Assembly: GCF_000018685.1 (NCBI RefSeq)
Contig: NC_010001.1
Location: 2,992,001-3,056,000, forward strand
Length of the DNA: 64,000 bases
Origin: Lachnoclostridium phytofermentans ISDg
GTDB lineage: Bacteria; Bacillota; Clostridia; Lachnospirales; Lachnospiraceae
Reading direction: 5' to 3'
Position 1 is the first letter of the stretch. Each line of letters opens with the position of its first letter. Of this stretch, positions 52,190 to 59,546 are shown piece by piece. Below the pieces are notes generated by a model. That model saw nothing but the letters and a program-made list of their open reading frames with translations, was not told the DNA's origin and made no database searches. A program made the translations under genes and the position numbers.

Positions 52190-52738
52190 TTAAGGCAAGA
52201 TACGGTCTAATAATGATCCCGTCTCTGCATCCGGTATATCCTTATGTTGTCTTACGTATCCCGTCTCACTATCTTTATACGGAATGATTTCATTATGATT
52301 TGGATGAACCATACCAAGCTCAGAAACAGCAATACGATAAACTTCGTTTAAGTCTACCTCTGGTCTTATACTTGCTTCTACTGCATCATTCTTATCCTTA
52401 AGTTTTGTTAATTGATTGGTTAACGAAACTACCTGCTTATCCAATTGCACGCTCTTTGATTGTGCTTCTAAATAGCTAAAGCAAGAATAAAGTGTAGCTA
52501 CAATTGCTAAGGTCAAAAAGGTCATGGATATAAAGTCAATCCCACGAGTAACTCTAGGTTTTCTACTTGGCCTACTCTTCGGTTGATTATTTGGTGTTCT
52601 CTGCGGTACCCTAGGCTCTCTTCTTAGTGGTTCTTCATAACGATTATAATCTCGTTCCGGTGCTACCGATAATTTGCGTGCAGTACTTCCTGATACATAG
52701 GAGGTTTGATTATAATATTGTCTTTTTTTCGCGTCCAT
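52190..52738 (-). CDS. ftsL: FtsL-like cell division protein
   Basis: 182 residues. Long, proline- and arginine-rich cytoplasmic N-terminus (about 1-66), one transmembrane helix at about 67-90 (GIDFISMTFLTLAIVATLYS), then a coiled coil (about 93-125: AQSKSVQLDKQVVSLTNQLT) and a short C-terminal extension with 'EVYRIAVSELGMVHPNHNEI', typical of clostridial FtsL/septum-formation initiator proteins. Functions with DivIB and DivIC to activate septal PG synthesis. Overlap-free from rsmH by 116 bp. RBS GAGGAG. Assignment rests mainly on position and topology. Confidence 0.82.
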   Translation of the reverse strand: MDAKKRQYYNQTSYVSGSTARKLSVAPERDYNRYEEPLRREPRVPQRTPNNQPKSRPSRKPRVTRGIDFISMTFLTLAIVATLYSCFSYLEAQSKSVQLDKQVVSLTNQLTKLKDKNDAVEASIRPEVDLNEVYRIAVSELGMVHPNHNEIIPYKDSETGYVRQHKDIPDAETGSLLDRILP

Positions 52739-52854
52739 GCTGACTCCTCACTTTCATCATTTTTCCTCCATGATTGCGCATGCTATGCGCATATTCGAAG
52801 AGAAAGATATCTTTTTTAAAATTTCTTTCCTCTTTCTTTGGCAACTTATCGGTT

Positions 52855-53808
52855 CTATTCATGTTTTTCAAATACCCTAAGCTTAGCACTCTTAGATCTT
52901 TTGTTATATTCCAATTCCTGTTCACTTGGTAGGATTGGTTTCTTCGTAATATGAATTCCTTTTGGCTTTCTATTACATACACAAACTGGAAAGTTTGGAG
53001 GGCACACACAAGGATTTTCATTCTTACGAAATGCTGCTTTCACAATTCTATCTTCTAAGGAATGAAAGGTGATAATGCTCAATCTACCGTCCTCTTTCAG
53101 TAAATCAATCATATCTTCTAAGGTATTGGTTAATACCTCAAGTTCATGATTAAGCTCGATTCGAATCGCCTGAAAGGTTTTTTTGGCTGGATGTCCGGTA
53201 TTCATCCGAATCTTCATCGGAATTGCCGCTTTTATAGCTTCCGTCAATTCATCCGTAGTTTCAAGTGGCTTCTCACTTCTCATTCGTACTATATGCTTTG
53301 CAATGTTTTTTGCAAACTTATCTTCACCATAATCCCTAATGATGCGATAGATTTCTTGCTCACTGTATTCATTCACAATATCTCTTGCAGTTAGCGAATT
53401 ACGGTTATCCATTCTCATATCAAGAGGCGCATTCTCTCTATAAGAAAATCCACGCTCCGGAGTATCAAGTTGATAAGAAGAAACTCCAAGGTCAAGTAAT
53501 ATACCATCCACCTTATCGATTCCTAAATCTTTCAGCACCTGCTTCATATTGCAGTAGTTACTTCTAACAATTGTAACTTGATCAGAGAATTCCGAAAGTC
53601 TCTTCCCTGCTGCTGCAATAGCATCTTCATCTTGATCAATCCCAATATATCTTCCTTTCGGAGAAAGACGCTTTAATACTTCATAAGCATGTCCACCACC
53701 GCCTAATGTACCATCCACATAAATACCATCTGGCTTTATGTTCAAGCTATCTATGGTTTCCTGTAATAAAACAGAAATATGCTTAAATTCTTTTTCTTCT
53801 AAACTCAT
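52855..53808 (-). CDS. rsmH: 16S rRNA (cytosine1402-N4) methyltransferase RsmH
   Basis: 317 residues. SAM-dependent N4-methylation of C1402 in the ribosomal P site. Motifs: '[20 protein letters not shown]', '[20 protein letters not shown]' (SAM loop), '[18 protein letters not shown]', '[20 protein letters not shown]', '[20 protein letters not shown]' and '[19 protein letters not shown]'. Start ATG 53808 follows GGGAG. Second gene of the dcw cluster after mraZ, 50 bp downstream. Confidence 0.96.
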
Positions 53809-53858
53809 GTTTTACTCCCATCTTCTTTAGAGGTTGTCCTTTTTTAAAGGTTTACCTA

Positions 53859-54284
53859 CTAAAAGCTTAAGCCAAACTCGGACATATGATCTGCAATCTC
53901 ATCCATATTGTCGTAGCTATTGCTTTCCCAACGTTCTTTACTCCAGATTTCGATTTTGCTTAAAACACCTACAAACACGATATCTTTATCGAGTCCGGCA
54001 TGCTGCCTTAAGTTACCTGGTATTAGTATTCTACCCTGTTTGTCCACTTCGCAATCAGCTGCACCTGCCATAAAGTAACGTTGTAACTGTCTGGCTTCCT
54101 TATTTCCTGGAAGATTTTTCAGTTGTTCTACAAAATGTTGCCATTCTTCGTTTGGATACACAAATAAACAACCATCCAAACCTACGGTTACAACAAAGTG
54201 TTCTCCGAGAGAATCCCTAAATTTGGAAGGTACGATGATTCTGCCCTTGGCATCAATTATATGATTATATTCCCCCATGAACAT
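53859..54284 (-). CDS. mraZ: Transcriptional regulator / division regulator MraZ
   Basis: 141 residues from ATG 54284 (MFMGEYNHIIDAKGRIIVPS), 6 nt after AGGTG; upstream ATG/GTG codons at 54290/54293 overlap the RBS. Two SpoVT-AbrB-like beta domains with the repeated 'DAKGRIIVPSKFRDSL' and 'DKQGRILIPGNLRQHA'. It binds tandem direct repeats at its own promoter and represses the dcw operon. Exactly such repeats (five AAGTGG boxes, 10-bp spacing) lie just upstream. Confidence 0.97.
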   Translation of the reverse strand: MFMGEYNHIIDAKGRIIVPSKFRDSLGEHFVVTVGLDGCLFVYPNEEWQHFVEQLKNLPGNKEARQLQRYFMAGAADCEVDKQGRILIPGNLRQHAGLDKDIVFVGVLSKIEIWSKERWESNSYDNMDEIADHMSEFGLSF

Positions 54285-54307
54285 GCTCATCACCTACCAT
54301 TTTTTCT

Positions 54308-54353
54308 CCACTTCGTACCACTTTAAACTACTTTTCACCACTTTGTACCACTT
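54308..54353 (-). promoter_or_regulatory. MraZ operator: five direct repeats at 10-bp spacing
   Basis: On the minus strand AAGTGG-N4 repeats five times (54348-54353, 54338-54343, 54328-54333 as AAGTAG, 54318-54323, 54308-54313). A further AAGTGG at 54370-54375 sits inside the promoter spacer. Arrays of short GTGG/TGGG-type repeats with 10-bp period are the known MraZ-binding pattern. Confidence 0.88.
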
Positions 54354-54361
54354 ATGAATAC

Positions 54362-54390
54362 ATTCTACCCCACTTTTTTGAAAAAATCAA
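54362..54390 (-). promoter_or_regulatory. mraZ promoter
   Basis: TTGATT (54385-54390), 17-bp spacer, TAGAAT (54362-54367). The MraZ boxes begin about 9 bp downstream, overlapping the transcription start. Confidence 0.75.
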
Positions 54391-54407
54391 GCCTTAATTC
54401 AAAAAAT

Positions 54408-54450
54408 AAAGTGGCGGAAACACCTTATTTTCCAGTGTTTCCGCCACTTT
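54408..54450 (-). terminator. Terminator after lgt
   Basis: Perfect 15-bp arms AAAGTGGCGGAAACA / TGTTTCCGCCACTTT (54408-54422, 54436-54450); minus-strand continuation ATTTTTTG. It separates lgt from the mraZ promoter; the 178 bp between it and lgt show no further feature. Confidence 0.85.
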
Positions 54451-54628
54451 TTGACCTATACTATATGTTGATAGAATCCTAACGTTTCTATCATTTTTTA
54501 ACTATATCTAGCCTAAAGAATCGAACATAAGCTTACGCTTTTCTTAAGAACCTTTAAATTCTTTCAATTTTCTTTAAAAAATCGCTTTCTTCAACCATGA
54601 GCATAATTGTAATTTGCTCTATTTTTAT

Positions 54629-55546
54629 CTATGATTTTTTTAGACGCACTCTTTTTATCAAAAGGAACAAACCCGCTATTACTACTAGTGCACCAGAAAG
54701 AAGCTGTGAAACCGCAAGTGGGGAACCCCATAAGAATAGTTGATCGGTACGTAACCCTTCAATCCAAAAACGACCAAGTCCATATCCTAACAAATATATT
54801 GTTACAAGTTCTCCATCAAACTTCTTATGTTTTGAGTAGAAAATAAGAAAAATTAATAAACACAGGTTCCATACAGATTCATATAAAAATGTTGGATGAA
54901 CTGAAATATATTCAGTACCACCAATCCACTTGGTATTATCTCTAATTTCCAGGATGCGTTTTAATGCCTCAGGTTTACCTGCATATTGGGTGGTTAAACT
55001 TTGTAGTGACCTTGTATAATCTCCACCAACATGTTTTAAGTTTATTTGCATTGATAACAATCCATCATAATACATACCAAACGCTTCGCGATTAAAGAAA
55101 TTTCCCCATCGTCCTATAATTTGTCCTATTAATAAACCAAAGATACTAGTATCTGCTAATAATCCAAAGTGTATCTTTTTTGCCTTACAATATATGATTC
55201 CAGTTAGTGCACCAGCAATGACTCCGCCATAAATCGCTAAACCACCACTGCGGATATCAAAAACACTTAAAAGATTATCTTTATAATCAGACCAGCTGAA
55301 AATTACATAATAAAGCCTTGCTCCAATGACAGATATGATAATTGCATAGAGAGCAAAATCAAGGTAAGTTTCGGGATTTTGTCCAGTCCTCTTTGCTTGC
55401 CATTGTGCAAGCAAAACGCCGAGCACCATACCAAGCGCAATTACCATCCCATAAAAAGCAATATCAATACCAAATATTTTAATTCCTGTTCCTAGATTAT
55501 GAAATCCTATACCCAATTTTTGAAACAGTATGTCTGATTTTTGCAA
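54629..55546 (-). CDS. lgt: Prolipoprotein diacylglyceryl transferase
   Basis: 305 residues from TTG 55546, 6 nt after GGTGA. Seven transmembrane helices; transfers a diacylglyceryl group to the lipobox cysteine. Signature 'GQIIGRWGNFFNREAFGMYY' (Lgt motif) and 'ARLYYVIFSWSDYKDNLLSV', 'IRSGGLAIYGGVIAGALTGI', 'HPTFLYESVWNLCLLIFLIF', 'GRFWIEGLRTDQLFLWGSPL'. It would process the lipoproteins of this window (GerMN protein, sugar binding protein). Follows ychF by 18 bp. Confidence 0.95.
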   Translation of the reverse strand: MQKSDILFQKLGIGFHNLGTGIKIFGIDIAFYGMVIALGMVLGVLLAQWQAKRTGQNPETYLDFALYAIIISVIGARLYYVIFSWSDYKDNLLSVFDIRSGGLAIYGGVIAGALTGIIYCKAKKIHFGLLADTSIFGLLIGQIIGRWGNFFNREAFGMYYDGLLSMQINLKHVGGDYTRSLQSLTTQYAGKPEALKRILEIRDNTKWIGGTEYISVHPTFLYESVWNLCLLIFLIFYSKHKKFDGELVTIYLLGYGLGRFWIEGLRTDQLFLWGSPLAVSQLLSGALVVIAGLFLLIKRVRLKKS

Positions 55547-55564
55547 CGATCGTCACCACTTTCC

Positions 55565-56662
55565 TTATACATTGAAACGGAATAATACTACATCTCCATC
55601 CTGAACTACATACTCCTTGCCTTCAGAACGAACTAATCCCTTCTCCTTAGCTGAATTAAAACTGCCGCATCCCACTAAGTTATCATAGCTTACAATCTCT
55701 GCACGAATAAATCCACGTTCAAAATCGGTATGAATTTTTCCAGCTGCCTGTGGCGCCTTCATTCCCTTCGTAATAGTCCATGCTCTTGTTTCCTTTGGAC
55801 CTGCGGTTAGATAACTAATCAATCCTAAGATATGATAACTTGCACGAATTAGTTTCTCCAAACCTGACTCAGTTAATCCAAGTTCTTCTAAGAACATTTT
55901 CTTTTCATCATCATCAAGCTCTGCGATTTCTTGTTCAATCTGAGCACAAATAACAAAAACTTCTGAGTTTTCATTTTTTGCGAACTCACGTACCTGTCCA
56001 ACAAATTGATTATCCTTTGCATCATCTGCAAGTTCATCGTCTTTTACATTCGCAGCATAAATTACCGGTTTATAGGTTAATAAATTATAAGAAGATAACA
56101 TCTCTAATTCTTCTTCATCCTCTGTTACAAAACCTTTTGCTAGTTTTCCGTCCTCAAGATGTGCTTTCAATCTTGTTAACAATTCAGCTTCTTTTGCTAA
56201 CAACTTATCATTTTTAGCACCTTTTACTACCTTACTATTTCTTCTCTCTAAAATTTCAAGATCAGAGAAAATTAATTCTAAATTAATAGTCTCGATATCA
56301 CGTAAAGGATCAACAGATCCATCCACATGAATAATGTTACCATCTTCAAAACAACGAACAACATGTACAATAGCATCTACTTCACGAATATTCGATAAGA
56401 ACTGATTACCAAGTCCCTCTCCTTTTGATGCACCTTTTACTAATCCTGCAATATCTACAAACTCAATTGCAGCTGGTAAAATCTTTTCAGAATTATATAA
56501 ATCAGATAAAACTTTAAGACGCACATCTGGAACCGGAACGATACCTATATTGGGGTCAATCGTACAGAACGGATAGTTTGCAGATTCCGCTCCTGCCTTT
56601 GTTAAAGAATTAAATAATGTACTTTTCCCTACGTTTGGTAAACCAACAATACCAAGTTTCAT
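55565..56662 (-). CDS. ychF: Redox-regulated ATPase/GTPase YchF (Ola1 family)
   Basis: 365 residues from ATG 56662 (MKLGIVGLPNVGKSTLFNSL), 7 nt after AGG. OBG-type P-loop GLPNVGKST, 'ANYPFCTIDPNIGIVPVPDV', 'DIAGLVKGASKGEGLGNQFL', the G4-like 'YAANVKDDEL' (altered NKxD, which explains ATP preference in this family), and the C-terminal TGS-like domain ending 'YVVQDGDVVLFRFNV'. Ribosome-associated ATPase linked to stress. Upstream of lgt. Confidence 0.95.
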   Translation of the reverse strand: MKLGIVGLPNVGKSTLFNSLTKAGAESANYPFCTIDPNIGIVPVPDVRLKVLSDLYNSEKILPAAIEFVDIAGLVKGASKGEGLGNQFLSNIREVDAIVHVVRCFEDGNIIHVDGSVDPLRDIETINLELIFSDLEILERRNSKVVKGAKNDKLLAKEAELLTRLKAHLEDGKLAKGFVTEDEEELEMLSSYNLLTYKPVIYAANVKDDELADDAKDNQFVGQVREFAKNENSEVFVICAQIEQEIAELDDDEKKMFLEELGLTESGLEKLIRASYHILGLISYLTAGPKETRAWTITKGMKAPQAAGKIHTDFERGFIRAEIVSYDNLVGCGSFNSAKEKGLVRSEGKEYVVQDGDVVLFRFNV

Positions 56663-56706
56663 TTTATTACCTATACCTTTCATTTGTTTTTCTAGTGAAA
56701 TTTATT

Positions 56707-56750
56707 CAAGAAAATAAAATCCATCGCGAACTTTTTCTTATAATGAATAA
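56707..56750. repeat. Dispersed CAAGAAAA/TTTTTCTT element between thiN and ychF
   Basis: Same arrangement as at 33055 and 2506: CAAGAAAA, 13 nt, GAACTTTTTCTTATAATGAA TAA. Flanking TTTATT/AATAAA extends the pairing. Confidence 0.55.
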
Positions 56751-56770
56751 ATATATTTTGCATTTCTTTC

Positions 56771-57421
56771 TTAAGTATCCTTCGACTCAACTACGATAAG
56801 AACTCCCTTATCAAATAAAATCTGTGCTTTTGCTTCTATGATTTCATTACTGACACCGATACTGGTCCCTTGCGTTAAGTGATAGTTCGTAAGTGGGTAC
56901 TTAAACCCGAGAAGTGTTACTTCTGTGACTTCTTCCGTAAAAGGAAGTAAGGAAACATAAGTTGATTTCACCTCATTAGCAAGAAGCGTAATGCTTTCCT
57001 TTATCAGGTATATTTTATTATTTTTATCTATTAGATAAGCTTGTATCCCCTGACATAATAATTTATATAGCATATGAAGATTCGCAAGGGTATGGTCAAA
57101 ACGACCTCCTGTTGCTCCAAGAATGAAAATACTCTTACATCCTTCTTCTACAGCTAAATCTACCGCAACCTCTGTATCAGTTGCATCTTTTTCAGGACAT
57201 AAAGTTACTATCTTTACTTTAGATTCCTCTTGATACTCTTTTAGCAACTCCTGGGAGACTGTATCAAAATCACCTACGATATGAGTCGGAGTTATCTTAA
57301 GATTATGAAGATAAGATAACCCGTTATCAATTGCTATTATTCGGTCAAAAGAACCTTCTTCTAAAGTTTTCATCGCAACTTCTGGTGAAAATTCTCCACC
57401 CGCAATGATGAGAGCTTTCAT
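56771..57421 (-). CDS. thiN: Thiamine diphosphokinase
   Basis: 216 residues from ATG 57421 (MKALIIAGGEFSPEVAMKTL), 9 nt after GGAGG. Phosphorylates thiamine to thiamine diphosphate. Motifs: 'ALIIAGGEF', 'IIAIDNGLSYLHNLKITPTH', 'IVGDFDTVS' (catalytic GDxDS-like), 'CPEKDATDTEVAVDLAVEEG', 'IFILGATGGRFDHTLANLHM', and C-terminal 'LLGFKYPLTNYHLTQGTSIG'. Last gene of the rsmB-rlmN-stp-prkC-rsgA-rpe-thiN cluster, where it is commonly found. Confidence 0.94.
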   Translation of the reverse strand: MKALIIAGGEFSPEVAMKTLEEGSFDRIIAIDNGLSYLHNLKITPTHIVGDFDTVSQELLKEYQEESKVKIVTLCPEKDATDTEVAVDLAVEEGCKSIFILGATGGRFDHTLANLHMLYKLLCQGIQAYLIDKNNKIYLIKESITLLANEVKSTYVSLLPFTEEVTEVTLLGFKYPLTNYHLTQGTSIGVSNEIIEAKAQILFDKGVLIVVESKDT

Positions 57422-57527
57422 ATTAACGAACCTCCATGTTGATGCTTTCACCTCTATTTTGATGAAAACTAAAACTTTTATTACTCATAGGATTGCATAA
57501 AATAAAATGTATTTATCCAATTTTTAT

Positions 57528-57604
57528 TTACACATTACTCATTTATATACTACCTATTTAACTATTATCCATTTAAATATTGCCTATTTAACTATTACCT
57601 ATTT
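57528..57604 (-). repeat. 15-bp tandem repeats starting at the rpe stop codon
   Basis: Five contiguous units on the minus strand: AAATAGGTAATAGTT, AAATAGGCAATATTT, AAATGGATAATAGTT, AAATAGGTAGTATAT, AAATGAGTAATGTGT. The first unit begins with the last Lys codon and the TAG stop of rpe. Confidence 0.82.
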
Positions 57605-58261
57605 CTGATTAGTTTGAAATATATTAAGAAATCCTTCTACGTTCTTTTCTATATCACCACGGAAAACAGAAGTTCCGGCAACTAATACATTAGCACCAGC
57701 TTCCATGATTTCCGATACATTTTCTAAGGTTACTCCACCGTCTACCTCAATGTCAATCGTAACGTTTAAATCATTCGCCATCTTCTTTAGGTCTCTTAAT
57801 TTTTGAAGTGTTGAGGGGATAAATTTCTGACCTCCAAAGCCTGGATTAACTGACATGATTAACACCATATCAAGTTCTGGTAAGATATAATCAAGGACGG
57901 ATAATGGTGTACTTGGGTTTAATGCAACACCAACCTTTTTTCCAAGCTCCTTCACTGCAGTCACTGTGCGATGAAGATGTTTACAACTCTCTGCATGTAC
58001 CGTAATAATATCAGCACCTGCTTTTGCAAAATCCTCGATATAACGAATGGGCTCTTCGATCATTAAGTGCACATCAAATACCATGGAAGATTTATCACGT
58101 AGAGAAGTTATTACCGGCATACCAAATGAAATGCTAGGGACAAAATTCCCATCCATAACATCCAAATGCAGATAAGTTGCTCCTGCTTCCTCCGCCTTTC
58201 TAATATTCTCGCCTAAAGCACTAAAATCTGCTGCTAGGATTGAGGGTGATAAATGATACAT
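57599..58261 (-). CDS. rpe: Ribulose-phosphate 3-epimerase
   Basis: 220 residues, TIM barrel. Interconverts ribulose-5-phosphate and xylulose-5-phosphate in the pentose phosphate pathway. Motifs: 'LSPSILAADFSALGENIRKA', 'LHLDVMDGNFVPSISFGMPV' (metal-binding His/Asp), 'VFDVHLMIEEPIRYI', 'IMSVNPGFGGQKFIPSTLQK' and 'DIEVDGGVTLENVSEIMEAG'. Start ATG 58261; a short RBS-like GAGGAAAAAAT precedes it. Situated between rsgA and thiN in the conserved cluster. The rsgA-rpe gap is filled with palindromic repeats. Confidence 0.96.
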   Translation of the reverse strand: MYHLSPSILAADFSALGENIRKAEEAGATYLHLDVMDGNFVPSISFGMPVITSLRDKSSMVFDVHLMIEEPIRYIEDFAKAGADIITVHAESCKHLHRTVTAVKELGKKVGVALNPSTPLSVLDYILPELDMVLIMSVNPGFGGQKFIPSTLQKLRDLKKMANDLNVTIDIEVDGGVTLENVSEIMEAGANVLVAGTSVFRGDIEKNVEGFLNIFQTNQK

Positions 58262-58578
58262 ATTTTTTCCTCTTTTCTGTCACGCATTTATGCGTGTGTT
58301 ATTCTGTGTATCTAATAAAACCAGAAAGAATGAAAATGAAATTCCGATGGATTTCATTTTTATTCATCTGTGTGAAGTTTTAGAATTTATTAGGCGGCGT
58401 CTTTTGGCGCCTTAGAAATTCTCTTCACACTGTGCCTATTTAGTAGTAGGCCGGAAGAATAAAAATGAAATTCCAATGGATTTCATTTTTATTCTTCCAG
58501 TGTGAAGTTTTAGAATTTCTTAGGCGGCGTCTTTTGGCGCCTTAGAAATTCTCTTCACACTTCACACTTCACACTATA
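58262..58578. repeat. Tandemly duplicated palindrome mosaic between rsgA and rpe
   Basis: Two copies of a two-palindrome module about 130 bp apart. Module part A is an AT-rich hairpin (58323-58366; 58453-58498 with perfect 18-bp arms GGAAGAATAAAAATGAAA and complement). Part B is a 61-bp palindrome GTGTGAAG...CTTCACAC (58370-58430; 58500-58560). A TTCACAC triplication (58554-58574) abuts it. Near rpe, an ACGCATTTATGCGT palindrome (about 58283-58296) precedes the start. No gene lies in this 317-bp gap. Confidence 0.85.
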
Positions 58579-59454
58579 TTAATATTTTTTCTGATTCTTT
58601 AATTCTTCGAATAATAACTTATAGTTTTCATATCTGCTTTCGCTTATCTTGCCTTCACTAAGTGCTTCTTTTACCGCACAGTCCGGCTCATTGATATGCG
58701 CACAGCCATTAAAACGACATTGTCCTAAATAATGATCAAACTCTGGAAAAAAGGTTTGTAACACTTCTTTCTCAATGTCTTTTAAATAAAGTGAGCTAAA
58801 TCCTGGAGTATCTAATAAATACGTGTGTTCCTCCATATAAATTAACTCAGAGTGTCTTGTGGTATGCTTACCACGCTTTATTTTTTCTGATATCTGTCCA
58901 GTCTGCATGGATACTTTTGACTGAAGTCGATTCGTGAGAGATGACTTTCCAACACCGGAAGGACCAGCAAGTGCTGTTGATTTACCTCTAAGAACAGCCT
59001 TAACTTCTTCAATATCCCCTGCTAATGCATTTGTGAAAAGGATTTGATATCCTGTGTTTCGATAAACTTCCTCTACTTTTTTTCTTTCTTCTTCCTCTGC
59101 CTTGTCCATTTTGTTAAAGCAAATAATCGTTTGAATCCCTTGTTGCTCCATCATGACCAAAAAACGGTCAAGCAAGTTATAATTTGGTGCCGGATCTGAT
59201 ACTGCAAATATAATCATTGCTTGATCAATATTTGCAACTGCCGGACGTATTAACTCACTTTTCCGTTCTAAGATATCAACAATATTTCCTGTTTTTGAAT
59301 CTTTATCAAGAATCTCAACCTCGACATCGTCACCGACGAGAGGTTTTATTTTCCGGTTTCGGAAAATACCTTTTGCTTTACATTCGTATTCTCCGAAACC
59401 TTCAATATAAACATAGTAAAAACCTGCAATACCTCTGATTATTTTACCAATCAT
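58579..59454 (-). CDS. rsgA: Ribosome small subunit-dependent GTPase RsgA
   Basis: 291 residues from ATG 59454 (MIGKIIRGIAGFYYVYIEGF), preceded by GAGGAAAAATTA. Assembly GTPase for the 30S subunit. OB-fold domain at 1-65, then a circularly permuted GTPase with G4 'CFNKMDKAEEEERKKVEEVY' before G1 'ALAGPSGVGKSSLTNRLQSK' and 'DTPGFSSLYLKD' (G3), and a C-terminal zinc knuckle 'CRFNGCAHINEPDCAVKEAL' with Cys and His ligands. It lies downstream of prkC, as in many Firmicutes. Confidence 0.96.
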   Translation of the reverse strand: MIGKIIRGIAGFYYVYIEGFGEYECKAKGIFRNRKIKPLVGDDVEVEILDKDSKTGNIVDILERKSELIRPAVANIDQAMIIFAVSDPAPNYNLLDRFLVMMEQQGIQTIICFNKMDKAEEEERKKVEEVYRNTGYQILFTNALAGDIEEVKAVLRGKSTALAGPSGVGKSSLTNRLQSKVSMQTGQISEKIKRGKHTTRHSELIYMEEHTYLLDTPGFSSLYLKDIEKEVLQTFFPEFDHYLGQCRFNGCAHINEPDCAVKEALSEGKISESRYENYKLLFEELKNQKKY

Positions 59455-59474
59455 TAATTTTTCCTCATTCCACC

Positions 59475-59491
59475 GCATACTTTCTGCGTAT
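59475..59491 (-). repeat. SD-proximal palindrome upstream of rsgA
   Basis: GCATACTTTCTGCGTAT (plus strand), i.e. ATACGCAGAAAGTATGC on the minus strand, immediately before GGTGGAATGAGG and the rsgA start. Nearly identical modules precede smc (9036-9052) and rlmN (63627-63645). Confidence 0.6.
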
Positions 59492-59546
59492 CTTATGTTT
59501 ATGACGAGAGTAACGCAGGTACTTATCTTTTTTTAGAAACATAGTT

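Noticed and set aside
52710..53021. 103-residue reading frame overlapping rsmH
   Set aside because: It overlaps the rsmH 3' end in another frame, resembles no family, and rsmH is intact; it is a shadow frame, not a frameshifted gene piece.
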